From an uncultured Phascolarctobacterium sp. (GTDB taxonomy: Bacteria > Bacillota > Negativicutes > Acidaminococcales > Acidaminococcaceae): a stretch of DNA of 64,000 bases. The stretch lies in assembly GCA_900541915.1 (NCBI GenBank), contig UQLS01000009.1:1-64000 (forward strand), given 5' to 3'. Below are positions 8,815-17,051 of this stretch, piece by piece. The notes under the pieces were generated by a model. The model had not been told where the DNA came from, ran no database searches, and saw only the letters and a list, made by a program, of their open reading frames with translations. The first letter of the stretch is position 1; the number at the start of each line of letters is the position of its first letter. A program made the position numbers and the translations under genes.

Positions 8815-9324
8815 TTAAGCTACTTCAGTCTCTACCCTGGCCAGGATAAAGCAAAGATCAGACAAGCGGTTCAGACAGATAAGTACCTGCGGATTTACAG
8901 GCTCAGTTTCTGCCAAACGCAGCAGGCAGCGCTCTGCTCGTCTTGTTGTAGTACGGGCAATATCAAGTGCTGCTGCACCAACAGTATCTCCAGGAATAAT
9001 AAAATGTCCCAAAGGCTGCAGCATTGCATCATACTTGTCGATAGTTTCTTCAAATAATTTTACATGTTCTTCCTTAATATAAGGCTCGGGCAAATTCAAG
9101 CTGGCAACATCGGCCATAACAGACATCAAAAGCTTCTGCACCTGATAAATTGTTTCCTTAACATCGTCACGCTGCACATTAGCACGTGCCAGGCCAAGAG
9201 CGGAAGTAATTTCATCCACTGTTCCATAAGCCTCTACACGCAGGCTCTGTTTTGGAACACGTTCACCGGTATACAGGCCTGTTGTTCCCTTATCGCCTGT
9301 CCTTGTATATACTGCTGCTTTCAT
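8815..9324 (-). CDS. Cob(I)alamin adenosyltransferase, PduO type
   Basis: Transfers the adenosyl group of ATP to cob(I)alamin to form coenzyme B12. The 169-residue helical-bundle protein has the PduO-type ATP-binding N terminus TRTGDKGTTGLYTGERV (residues 7-23), the YGTVDEITSALG segment, and the C-terminal TTRRAERCLLRL helix. The gene sits 33 bases after ndk on the same strand and may be cotranscribed with it. No other B12 genes lie nearby. The cell presumably has an adenosylcobalamin enzyme such as methylmalonyl-CoA mutase or a diol dehydratase elsewhere, which is an inference. Confidence 0.92.
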   Translation of the reverse strand: MKAAVYTRTGDKGTTGLYTGERVPKQSLRVEAYGTVDEITSALGLARANVQRDDVKETIYQVQKLLMSVMADVASLNLPEPYIKEEHVKLFEETIDKYDAMLQPLGHFIIPGDTVGAAALDIARTTTRRAERCLLRLAETEPVNPQVLICLNRLSDLCFILARVETEVA

Positions 9325-9357
9325 TTGACACCATCCTTTCGTAAGAAGAAATGAAAA

Positions 9358-9771
9358 TTAATAGATTTCTTCAGGTTTGAAGAAGTTAGCAATTTCACGT
9401 GCAGCGGATTCTTCGCTGTCGCTGCCGTGAACAATGTTTTCACCAATGCTCAGAGCATAGTCGCCGCGGATGGAGCCCGGTACGGAATCCAGAGGATTGG
9501 TAGCGCCCATCAGACCACGAACTGCTTTAATAGCGTTTTCGCCGGAAATTACCATAGCAGCAACAGGGCCGGAAGTAATGAAGTCAACCAGTTCACCAAA
9601 GAAAGGTTTGCCTTCATGTTCAGCATAATGGAATTTAGCTTGTTCTTCAGTAATTTTAACGAGTTTCAGAGCGGATACTTTCAGGCCGCGACGTTCAAAA
9701 CGAGCGATGATTTCGCCGATAAGGTTTTTTCTAACTCCATCAGGTTTTACAAGTACGAGTGTTTGTTGCAT
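9358..9771 (-). CDS. ndk: Nucleoside diphosphate kinase
   Basis: Moves the terminal phosphate between nucleoside tri- and diphosphates through a phosphohistidine. The 137-residue protein is of standard length and shows LVLVKPDGVRKNLIG at the start, the TNPLDSVPGSIRGDYA loop, and the active-site H115 in NIVHGSDSEESA. The start is MQQTLVLVKP, with an AAGGAG-type site upstream. Neighbours are the cobalamin adenosyltransferase downstream and the htpX/M42 peptidase pair upstream, with no obvious functional link. Confidence 0.97.
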   Translation of the reverse strand: MQQTLVLVKPDGVRKNLIGEIIARFERRGLKVSALKLVKITEEQAKFHYAEHEGKPFFGELVDFITSGPVAAMVISGENAIKAVRGLMGATNPLDSVPGSIRGDYALSIGENIVHGSDSEESAAREIANFFKPEEIY

Positions 9772-9795
9772 AATTAATCTCTCCTTAAATTGATA

Positions 9796-9830
9796 TAAAA
9801 ATTTATACTAAATCGTTAAAACGATTTTAG
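9796..9830 (-). terminator. Candidate terminator after the M42 peptidase gene
   Basis: A stem at 9808-9817 with 9820-9830 (CTAAATCGTT / AACGATTTTAG, slightly irregular) is followed on the minus strand by TATAAATTTTT. The U tract is interrupted, so termination is uncertain. Confidence 0.4.
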
Positions 9831-9834
9831 TCCT

Positions 9835-10911
9835 TTAAGCCTGCAGTAATTTTTGATACTGCTCTTTGTTAAGCTTCTCTACCATAGCAGTAATCAGTTT
9901 AACTGCACCAAGATAATCATCCAGATGAATTACAGACTGATGACTGTGAATATAACGAGTAGGGATACTGAAAGTAAGCGTCAATACACCTGCATCATGC
10001 AGATGTATGCGTCCGCCGTCAGTAGCACCGCCCTCAGAAATACTGATTTGTGTAGGAATGCCCAGCTCTTTGGCTGTCTGCATAGCAAAGTCACGCAAAG
10101 CTGTATTAGGAATCATGCCTGCGTCAAAAATAGTGATAGCTACACCGCCGCCAATCTTAGCAGGAGCAACATCATCACTTACGCCGGGAGTACCGCCGGC
10201 AACACAGGTGTCAATTACAAGTGCAATATCAGGTTTCAGCATATTTACACTGGTCTGAGCACCACGCAGGCCTACTTCTTCCTGCACAGTTGCTACACCA
10301 TAAACAGTGCTGTCTAATTTTTCAGCACTGATATTTTCCATAACATCAGCCATTACTGCGCAGCCAATGCGGTTATCCCATGCTTTACCCAATAATGTTT
10401 TGCCATCTCCCATTACAGCCATTTCAGCATAGGGAGTTACAGGACAGCCTTCAAAAACACCAAGAGCACGTGCCGCTTCTTCGCTGTCTGCACCGATATC
10501 TATATACATATCTTTTTTGGCAACCACTTTAGTGCGCTCTTCCGCACTCAAAATATGAGGCGGCTTGCTGCCGATAACGCCTACCAAATCACCTTTACTG
10601 CCATGTACAGTTACACGCTGACTTAGCATAACCTGCTCCCACCAGCCGCCAAGGCAAGTGAATTTAAGAAAACCTTCTTTAGTAATGTGTTTAACTAAAA
10701 AACCAATTTCATCCATATGGCTGGCAAGCATAATTTTAGGAGCTGCTTCATCTACCGCTTTTTTAGTAAAAACAACACTGCCGAGCTTATCATAGCTTAC
10801 TTCTGCCATACCATCAAGTCGCTGCAGCATCAGCTCTTTCATTCTGCTTTCAAATCCTGATACACCACATGTTTCAGAAAACTTTTTCAGCCATTCCAAT
10901 TGTTTATCCAT
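9835..10911 (-). CDS. M42-family metallo-aminopeptidase
   Basis: A 358-residue cytosolic dinuclear-metal aminopeptidase of the glutamyl-aminopeptidase/TET group, which trims peptides into amino acids. Metal ligands and catalytic residues can be followed in order: H65 and D67 in SHMDEIG, D179 in GKAWDNRIG, E211-E212 in VQEEVGLRG, D234 in VIDTCVAGG and a histidine in IHSHQS near 322-324. The ATG overlaps the htpX stop by one base (TAATG). The Shine-Dalgarno site AAGAGGT lies inside the last htpX codons, so the pair is translationally coupled. Family members carry names such as PepA or FrvX, so I give no symbol. Confidence 0.9.
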   Translation of the reverse strand: MDKQLEWLKKFSETCGVSGFESRMKELMLQRLDGMAEVSYDKLGSVVFTKKAVDEAAPKIMLASHMDEIGFLVKHITKEGFLKFTCLGGWWEQVMLSQRVTVHGSKGDLVGVIGSKPPHILSAEERTKVVAKKDMYIDIGADSEEAARALGVFEGCPVTPYAEMAVMGDGKTLLGKAWDNRIGCAVMADVMENISAEKLDSTVYGVATVQEEVGLRGAQTSVNMLKPDIALVIDTCVAGGTPGVSDDVAPAKIGGGVAITIFDAGMIPNTALRDFAMQTAKELGIPTQISISEGGATDGGRIHLHDAGVLTLTFSIPTRYIHSHQSVIHLDDYLGAVKLITAMVEKLNKEQYQKLLQA

Positions 10912-11768
10912 TATAAATTACCTCTTTTTTGATTACGCATTTCCTGTGCCTGCTGACGTAATAATCTTACACGTTCTTCCGTACTTGGGTGAGTACTGAA
11001 CATTTTCTGCACGTCTGCCGCAGTAAACGGATTTACAATGAACATGTGCGCAGTTGCTTCAGTAGCAGCCGGCATTACACCGCGTCGGGAATATGCTTCC
11101 AATTTTAAAAGTGCATCTGCCAAAGCATCAGGATTACCACAAATTTCACCGCCGGATTTATCGGCCATATATTCACGAGATCTGGAAACTGCCATCTGAA
11201 TCAGCATAGCAGCCAGAGGAGCCAGCAGCATAACTAAGATAGACGCAATAGGATTGCGGCTTTCGCCGTCTTCATCACGACCGCCGCCCAGGAACATGCC
11301 CCATTGAGCAATGGTAGAAATAGCACCAGCCATAGTTGCCGCAATAGTGCTTACCAGAATATCACGATTTTTAACGTGGCTAAGCTCATGTGCTAACACA
11401 CCTTCAATTTCATCTCTGCTAAGAAGGTCGACCAGAGAGCTGTTTACAGCAACTGCTGCATGCTCAGGGTCCCTGCCGGTAGCAAATGCGTTAGGAATAG
11501 GACTGTCGATAATATATACTTTCGGCATAGGCAGATTTGCTTTTTTAGCTAATTTAGCAACAATGCCATATAACTCCGGCGCAGTACGCTCATCAACCTG
11601 CTGTGCATTATAATGAGCCAATACCATTTTATCACTGTTCCAGTAAGCAAAAAAATTCATACCGATAGATACTAAAAGCATGAAAGTCATACCTTTAATA
11701 CCACCAAAAAAATCACCAATCAACATTAATAAGGCTGTCATTAAAGCCATCAAAAATGCTGTTTTCAT
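10911..11768 (-). CDS. htpX: HtpX membrane zinc metalloprotease
   Basis: A membrane-bound M48 protease that degrades misfolded membrane proteins. In the 285 residues there are two N-terminal membrane spans (about 1-20 and 28-44), the zinc motif HELSH at 127-131, a hydrophobic stretch at about 140-200 that contains further spans, and the third ligand region SREYMADKSGGE. The start follows GAGGAGG. It forms a tight pair with the downstream M42 aminopeptidase, a reasonable arrangement of a membrane protease followed by a cytosolic peptidase, though a joint role is inference. Confidence 0.93.
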   Translation of the reverse strand: MKTAFLMALMTALLMLIGDFFGGIKGMTFMLLVSIGMNFFAYWNSDKMVLAHYNAQQVDERTAPELYGIVAKLAKKANLPMPKVYIIDSPIPNAFATGRDPEHAAVAVNSSLVDLLSRDEIEGVLAHELSHVKNRDILVSTIAATMAGAISTIAQWGMFLGGGRDEDGESRNPIASILVMLLAPLAAMLIQMAVSRSREYMADKSGGEICGNPDALADALLKLEAYSRRGVMPAATEATAHMFIVNPFTAADVQKMFSTHPSTEERVRLLRQQAQEMRNQKRGNL

Positions 11769-11846
11769 TAAAATTTATCCTCCTCAAAAACATGAAATAA
11801 TATTAAATAAAACATTTTCGCTTTTATAATTATAGCAAGCAAGCGA

Positions 11847-12281
11847 TTATTTTTCAATTTGCTCTTTGATTGATGTCAACATATTTTCACTATTTTCACG
11901 AACTTTTTTCTTTAAAATTGGATTTAATAAACCGGCAATCATCGGAATACCAAATTCAAAATCAACGGCAAGCGTAACTTCGCAGCCACTGTCACAGGGA
12001 ACAATAGTCCATGCCCCTTCCATTTTTTTTAAATCGCCTTCGGTCTGACAGTAGGTAATTTTTAATTCATCAGGATAAAAATTATCTTTTTCAGTCCAGA
12101 CAATTTTTCTGCCGTCAACATTGGAAACCCAATGAGAAACAGTATAGCCTTCGCCGCGTTCCAAAATTTCCACGCTGACTAAATCCTTCATAAATTCAGG
12201 ATATGCAGTCATATTGCTGATAATTTCATAAATCTTACTGCCCTCACCTTTGATGACAGTCTTAGTTTCTACATACGGCAT
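11847..12281 (-). CDS. SRPBCC-fold protein (polyketide cyclase / coenzyme Q-binding type)
   Basis: A 144-residue START-like lipid-binding fold. The family is recognisable from MPYVETKTVIKG, the phrase IYEIISNMTAYPEFMKDLVSV after which the hydrophobic cavity forms, and the C-terminal helix IAGLLNPILKKKVRENSE. Such proteins bind hydrophobic ligands, but no substrate can be read here. It is the last gene of the xerD-yibQ-aminotransferase operon, starting 12 bases after the aminotransferase stop with AAGGAG upstream. No catalytic residues are evident. Confidence 0.8.
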   Translation of the reverse strand: MPYVETKTVIKGEGSKIYEIISNMTAYPEFMKDLVSVEILERGEGYTVSHWVSNVDGRKIVWTEKDNFYPDELKITYCQTEGDLKKMEGAWTIVPCDSGCEVTLAVDFEFGIPMIAGLLNPILKKKVRENSENMLTSIKEQIEK

Positions 12282-12293
12282 AGTATCAACTCC

Positions 12294-13535
12294 TTACAAA
12301 TCTTCAATAGCGTCAGCAGTCATCTTTACCGCTTCTCTGAATTCTTCCAGCACATGATCTACTACTTCTACAGGCATGATAAGCGGCGGCTCAATACGGA
12401 TAACCTTAGGATTATTTAATGTATAGGCCACAATGATTTTTTTATCAATCATCAGGCTCATCAGCATACCGCCAGCACCCTCTTTAGTCAGCTCGATGCC
12501 TATCATCATGCCGCGTCCGCGTACCTGTGCAATAACCTCAGGATATTCCTGCATAATTTTTTCCAGACCTGCTTTAAAATAAGCACCTGTTTCTCTGCCG
12601 CGGCGCAGCAAATCTTCTTCCTGAATATATTTTATAGCAGCAATACCTGCCGCGCATGCCAGCTGATTACCGCCAAAAGTAGATGTATGCAGGAAAGGCG
12701 CTTCAATAAGTCCCTGCCATGCACGAGGTGTACCAATAATAGCACCAATAGGCATTACACCACCGCCCAGTGCTTTAGCGCAAGCCATTAAATCAGGAGT
12801 AACACCATCATGATTAACACCAAACCATTCACCGGTACGGCCTATACCGGTCTGTACTTCATCAGCAATAAGCAACGCTCCTTTTGCTTCGCAGACTTCC
12901 TTTACCTGACGCAGATAACCATCCGGAGGCACGATAATACCGCCTTCACCTTGAATAGGCTCTAAGATAACAGCCGCAGTTTCTTCATCCACTGCATTTT
13001 TTATTGCTTCAATATCACCATAAGGAACATGGGTAAATCCATCCAGCAGCGGCTTAAACGGATCACGATACAAATCGCGGCCGGTAGCAGTCAAAGAACC
13101 CATGGTTTTACCGTGAAAAGCATTTTCAGCAGCAACAAACTTAGTACGTTTAGTTGCCAGACGAGCAACTTTCAGACATCCTTCGACAGCTTCTGTACCA
13201 CTGTTCACAAAAAAGCTGTATTGCAGTTCACCCGGAGTGATTTCTGCTAATTTTTCAGCTAAATCAGCCATCTGTCTGTTAAACAAAACCTTGCCGCACA
13301 TCGGCATGGTATGCAGAGCATCCTCCACAGCCTTTACAACTGCAGGGTTACGATGACCCAAAGCAAACATACCATAACCGCCCAGACAGTCAATAAACTG
13401 TTTGCCTTTGCTGTCTGTAATAGTCCAGCCTTCTGCGCTGCCTTCTACACTTGCCAGGCCCATAAATCTGAACAATCTTGCCTGAGACGGATTGATATAC
13501 TTCTCATATTTGCTAATAGTTTCTTCTACAAACAT
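12294..13535 (-). CDS. Class III aminotransferase, putrescine/acetylornithine type
   Basis: A PLP enzyme of fold type I, 413 residues from the ATG at 13535. I choose that ATG over an upstream TTG because AGAGG sits 8 bases ahead of it. Conserved parts are FVNSGTEAVEGCLK for phosphate binding, FHGKTMGSLTATGR, the aspartate in ADEVQTGIGRTG, and the PLP lysine in CAKALGGGVMPIGA. The closest resemblance is to PatA/YgjG putrescine aminotransferases and to ornithine or acetylornithine transaminases. No arginine or polyamine genes are beside it, so the substrate stays open. It starts 15 bases behind the yibQ-type gene in the same operon. Confidence 0.85.
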   Translation of the reverse strand: MFVEETISKYEKYINPSQARLFRFMGLASVEGSAEGWTITDSKGKQFIDCLGGYGMFALGHRNPAVVKAVEDALHTMPMCGKVLFNRQMADLAEKLAEITPGELQYSFFVNSGTEAVEGCLKVARLATKRTKFVAAENAFHGKTMGSLTATGRDLYRDPFKPLLDGFTHVPYGDIEAIKNAVDEETAAVILEPIQGEGGIIVPPDGYLRQVKEVCEAKGALLIADEVQTGIGRTGEWFGVNHDGVTPDLMACAKALGGGVMPIGAIIGTPRAWQGLIEAPFLHTSTFGGNQLACAAGIAAIKYIQEEDLLRRGRETGAYFKAGLEKIMQEYPEVIAQVRGRGMMIGIELTKEGAGGMLMSLMIDKKIIVAYTLNNPKVIRIEPPLIMPVEVVDHVLEEFREAVKMTADAIEDL

Positions 13536-13550
13536 ATCCAAAACCTCTTT

Positions 13551-14804
13551 TTAATATAATAAATCTGTTATCGGAACCAATTCGATTCCGGTATTTTTGA
13601 TTTCTTCAGCATACATGCTCCATGCTTTAGCTGTATTAGGACGCGCATGACAGATTGCAATAGCACTGCCATTTTTTTCTGCAATATCCATTGCTTTATA
13701 AATCTGCTTTCTGATTGCCTGCACATCACTGCTGTTATCAAGGAAAATATCATTGCGGGCAGTAGGAACACCCATTGCCACAGCTTTATCACGAGCAACA
13801 GATTTAGAGGAAGTCCTGCTGTCTACAAAAAACAAATCCTGATTTCTTAATTCCTGCAGAACTGTAGTCATAGTTGCAGAATCAGCAGTAGCTTTTGAAC
13901 CCTGATGATTATTTACACCGCTTACTCCCGGAAGGCTGTTAATTGCTTTTCTTGTAAGCTCGAGAATTTTATCTTTGCTCATATCAGTGCAGATAGTACT
14001 GCTTCCTTCAGACATGGCACTGCGGTCCACAGGCTCCATGGGCAGATGCAGCATTGCTACACGTCCATCACTTTTAATCATTTCCAGCACATCGCTGCTG
14101 TAAGGTTTATAAGGCAAGACCGCAAAATTGAGCGGTAATCCTGTATTCAATAAGGTACGCACGGAAGACATATCATATCCACAGTCATCTACTATTACAG
14201 CCAGCTTGCCGCTGTATTTTCGGCTTTCAGGTTTTTCCTGCACTTTCTTGACATCTTTATCCTCACCATGCAGATTGCTGTTATGGAAAAAATAAACTGT
14301 ATCGGTTACAAATTGTTTTTTCCCACTGCCGGCTTTAACTGCAATACCTATTTCCACTTTATAAGCATCCCAGTCTTTATACTTGCTATCCTTACCGGAA
14401 ATGCTCACAAGCCCTGCCGCTGCAGCCTTTTCCTGCAGCCAGGAACCTGCAGCCTGCAAATCGGTGCTGGCAGGTACGCCTACAGCCAGCTGACGCTGCG
14501 CAATCTTCACACTTGTATTGACTCCGGCAACATTAACGTCATTTTCACCATGCTCACGTTCAATCAGCTGCCAGTTAGTTTTTTTCAACAGGATATTATC
14601 TAAAATACGCTGCGCTTCAATAGATTCATCCAGTAAGCTGACTTCCTTTTTTTCCTTACTGTCTTTATTATCCATAATATCTTTTTCGCTGCGGCCAAAC
14701 GCATAGAACATACCTGCAGCTACCGCCAGTACAGCAAGTATTGTTACCAATGCCAAAAGCACGACATGATTGCCGGAAGATTTTTTTCTTTTAGTATTTT
14801 TCAT
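13551..14804 (-). CDS. Divergent polysaccharide deacetylase family protein (YibQ/DUF610)
   Basis: A 417-residue protein anchored by one N-terminal span at about residues 15-37, after a lysine-rich cytosolic tail. The C-terminal half is the divergent polysaccharide deacetylase domain: KLAVIVDDCGYD, LNFAVLPY, GRVAMLHLPMEP, GVNNHQGSKAT and AIAICHARPNT. These keep the Asp-Asp and His-rich metal-binding pattern of NodB-like enzymes. The 130-residue stretch between is of unknown function. The ATG at 14804 has GGAG seven bases before it, better than the TTG one codon upstream. Location is probably the outer face of the inner membrane, and the substrate is unknown. Confidence 0.82.
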   Translation of the reverse strand: MKNTKRKKSSGNHVVLLALVTILAVLAVAAGMFYAFGRSEKDIMDNKDSKEKKEVSLLDESIEAQRILDNILLKKTNWQLIEREHGENDVNVAGVNTSVKIAQRQLAVGVPASTDLQAAGSWLQEKAAAAGLVSISGKDSKYKDWDAYKVEIGIAVKAGSGKKQFVTDTVYFFHNSNLHGEDKDVKKVQEKPESRKYSGKLAVIVDDCGYDMSSVRTLLNTGLPLNFAVLPYKPYSSDVLEMIKSDGRVAMLHLPMEPVDRSAMSEGSSTICTDMSKDKILELTRKAINSLPGVSGVNNHQGSKATADSATMTTVLQELRNQDLFFVDSRTSSKSVARDKAVAMGVPTARNDIFLDNSSDVQAIRKQIYKAMDIAEKNGSAIAICHARPNTAKAWSMYAEEIKNTGIELVPITDLLY

Positions 14805-14819
14805 CAAAAATCTCCTTTC

Positions 14820-15713
14820 TTAAGCCCGCGGATGTGCTTTATCATAAACTGCCCGCAGCCTTTTATTAGTTAGATGCGTATAAATCTGCGTAGTTGCAAT
14901 ATCAGCATGACCTAAAAGCTCCTGCACTACGCGTAAGTCTGTTCCATTATCTAAAAGATGCGTTGCAAAGGAATGGCGCAGCATGTGAGGAGTTATATTC
15001 TTGGTGATACCAGCATTTTTGCCATAAACTTTTATAATCTCCCAAAAACGCTGCCTGGTCATAGGTCCGCCCCATAAGCTGACAAATAAGTTATCAGGCG
15101 GCTTGCTGTTACCTTTTACCAGCTGCGGCCGTATTTCCTGCAAATACTTTTCTAAATATTTTACTGCCGTTCTGCCAAGAGGTATTATTCTTTCCTTAGA
15201 ACCTTTGCCAAAGGCAATAATATATTTCATCTGCAGATTCACATTGCTGACTGGTACATTTAGTAACTCTGAAACACGCATACCGGTAGCATATAAAACT
15301 TCCAGCATGGTTTTATCACGAAATCCCTCTATAGTACCTAAATTAGGCTCATCCAGCAGGGCGTCTACTTCCTCTACACTGAGTACTTTAGGCAGATGAA
15401 TCCCTTTATTAGCAGCTTCAATAACCTCAGCAGGATTACTGCTGATATATCTTTCTGCTGCTAAAAAGCGATAAAAAGCTTTAATTGATGCCAGCTTTCT
15501 TGCTATCGTTGCCGGTGACTTACCGTCACTTTTCAGCTGTTTCATATATGTCAGCAGCTGCCTGCGCGTAACAGCAGCTAAATCATCCTCCGACTGCAGG
15601 TCTAAATACTTCTGCAGCAACCGCAAATCTCGCAGATAGGCAGCCCTGGTATTCTCTGACAAGCCTAATTCCACAGTAAGATATTCTACAAATAATTCCA
15701 GATAATTGAACAT
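14820..15713 (-). CDS. xerD: Tyrosine recombinase XerD
   Basis: Resolves chromosome dimers at dif together with a partner recombinase. All catalytic residues are visible: Arg in ATGMRVSELL, Lys in GKGSKERIIPLG, His-x-x-Arg in HMLRHSFATHLL, His in ELLGHADIATTQ, and the nucleophile Tyr in QIYTHL. The ATG at 15713 gives 297 residues, the usual length, and has GGGG seven bases upstream. A TTG at 15725 would start inside a U tract. The gene begins directly behind the hfq terminator, leaving no room for its own promoter there. XerC cannot be fully excluded, since the pair is told apart by alignment. Confidence 0.88.
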   Translation of the reverse strand: MFNYLELFVEYLTVELGLSENTRAAYLRDLRLLQKYLDLQSEDDLAAVTRRQLLTYMKQLKSDGKSPATIARKLASIKAFYRFLAAERYISSNPAEVIEAANKGIHLPKVLSVEEVDALLDEPNLGTIEGFRDKTMLEVLYATGMRVSELLNVPVSNVNLQMKYIIAFGKGSKERIIPLGRTAVKYLEKYLQEIRPQLVKGNSKPPDNLFVSLWGGPMTRQRFWEIIKVYGKNAGITKNITPHMLRHSFATHLLDNGTDLRVVQELLGHADIATTQIYTHLTNKRLRAVYDKAHPRA

Positions 15714-15723
15714 ATAATGCCCC

Positions 15724-15753
15724 AAAAAAGAAAAACAACGCCTCAGCGCCGTT
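15724..15753 (-). terminator. hfq terminator/attenuator just ahead of xerD
   Basis: On the minus strand AACGGCGC and GCGUUGUU pair over eight positions, with two G-U wobbles, around UGAG (15734-15753). UUUCUUUUUU follows at 15724-15733. The wobbles make it work only in the minus direction. Confidence 0.75.
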
Positions 15754-15766
15754 TTTCTTCAGTTAA

Positions 15767-16015
15767 TCAGTCTCTTTTTTCCGGCTGCATAATAGTTATA
15801 TTAGCAGCAGGAGAAATAGTAGAGATTGCATGCTTATATACTAATTGTTGTTTGCCTTCATTTTCAATAATAACGGTAAAGTTATCAAAACCTCTTACAA
15901 GGCCACGAATTTGAAAGCCGTTCATCAGATAAATGATAACACCCAAATTTTCTTTACGCACATGATTTAAAAAACTGTCCTGCAAATTCATTGCCGGTTT
16001 TACTGTATTATTCAC
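15767..16015 (-). CDS. hfq: RNA chaperone Hfq
   Basis: A hexameric Sm-like protein that helps small RNAs pair with mRNAs. The 82-residue product has the Sm1 motif LQDSFLNHVRKENL...VIIYLMNGFQIRG and the Sm2 motif QQLVYKHAISTISPA, including the YKH residues that bind uridines. Translation begins at GTG, with GGAGG seven bases upstream. The C-terminal tail is short (NITIMQPEKRD), as in Gram-positive Hfq. The gene follows miaA, as in many bacteria, but has its own promoter in the 106-base gap and its own terminator. Confidence 0.95.
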   Translation of the reverse strand: MNNTVKPAMNLQDSFLNHVRKENLGVIIYLMNGFQIRGLVRGFDNFTVIIENEGKQQLVYKHAISTISPAANITIMQPEKRD

Positions 16016-16062
16016 GTAGATTCCTCCAAACCAGGTTACTGTTCTTTTTAATATTATTTATA

Positions 16063-16091
16063 ATTGTACAACAGTTTAATTTTTTAGACAA
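16063..16091 (-). promoter_or_regulatory. Promoter of hfq
   Basis: On the minus strand TTGTCT (16086-16091), a 17-bp spacer and TACAAT (16063-16068) lie about 50 bases before the GTG start. Confidence 0.65.
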
Positions 16092-16121
16092 GATATCTGT
16101 AAAAATACGTTTTAAGCAGTT

Positions 16122-17042
16122 TTACCACTGCTTTTTTATTTCACTGTACATTGCTTCTACTGCTGATGCATAATCAGGTTCTGCGCTAAGCTCCAGCCAC
16201 TTGATATAAGGCATCTTCCTAAACCAGGTCAGCTGCCTTTTGGCAAAATTACGCGTAGCCTGTTTAAGTTTATCCACCGCAGCTGCGTAATCCATATCTC
16301 CCTGCAGATACCACACCATCTGACGATAACCGATACTCTGCATTGACTGACAGGAAGCAGGTACGCCCTGCTGCAGCAAACTCTGTACTTCCTCTTCTAA
16401 TCCCTGCTGCAGCATAATATCCACACGCTTTTCTATGCGATTGTATAAATCTTCCCTCGGCATATTTAAACCAAATACGATGGCATCATAACGCTCTGCA
16501 GATGCATGCGTACATGCTACAGTTTCTCCCTGCATAGCAGATTCAATAGCACGTATCACTCTGCGGGTATTATTCATATGGATATTACTAGCAGCTTCAG
16601 AATCTAACTGCAGAAGCCTTTCATATAAGGATTCCTTACCATTTTCCTGTAAAAAAGCTTCTAATTCTTCACGTAATGTATCGACTTTATCAGCTCTGTT
16701 GAAAGAGTAATCTTCCAATAAAGCTTTAATATATAGGCCTGTTCCACCAGCAATAATAGGTACTTTGCCTCGTGCAGTTATTTCTGTAATCAGTTTTTCG
16801 GCCTGAGTTTTAAAATCCACAACATTAAATTCGGCATCGGGAGGCAAGATATCAACTAAATGATGAGGTACTTCTGACAATTCAGCAGCAGAAGGTTTAG
16901 CTGTGCCAATATCCATTCCTCGGTAAACCAGCATCGAATCACCGGAAATAATTTCTCCCTGCAACTTTTTTGCCAGTTCCACAGCGCAATGACTTTTTCC
17001 GGTAGCCGTAGGCCCAAGGATAACTACAACTTTTTCTTTCAT
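16122..17042 (-). CDS. miaA: tRNA dimethylallyltransferase
   Basis: Adds the isopentenyl group to A37 of tRNAs that read codons beginning with U. MiaB, encoded in the same operon, then methylthiolates that base. The 306-residue protein has the P-loop ILGPTATGKSH (8-18), SGDSMLVYRGMDIGTAKP, the DMAPP/tRNA segment IIAGGTGLYIKALL, and RRVIRAIE. RNFAKRQLTWFRKMPYIKWL lies near the C terminus. The ATG has GAGGT upstream and lies 10 bases after the methyltransferase gene. Confidence 0.96.
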   Translation of the reverse strand: MKEKVVVILGPTATGKSHCAVELAKKLQGEIISGDSMLVYRGMDIGTAKPSAAELSEVPHHLVDILPPDAEFNVVDFKTQAEKLITEITARGKVPIIAGGTGLYIKALLEDYSFNRADKVDTLREELEAFLQENGKESLYERLLQLDSEAASNIHMNNTRRVIRAIESAMQGETVACTHASAERYDAIVFGLNMPREDLYNRIEKRVDIMLQQGLEEEVQSLLQQGVPASCQSMQSIGYRQMVWYLQGDMDYAAAVDKLKQATRNFAKRQLTWFRKMPYIKWLELSAEPDYASAVEAMYSEIKKQW

Positions 17043-17051
17043 CTTGTTACC

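Noticed and set aside
16127..16155. Hairpin AAGCAGT / ACTGCTT at the miaA stop as a terminator
   Set aside because: On the minus strand the run after the stem is AAAACG, not U-rich, and the stem overlaps the stop codon. On the plus strand there is no gene to terminate.
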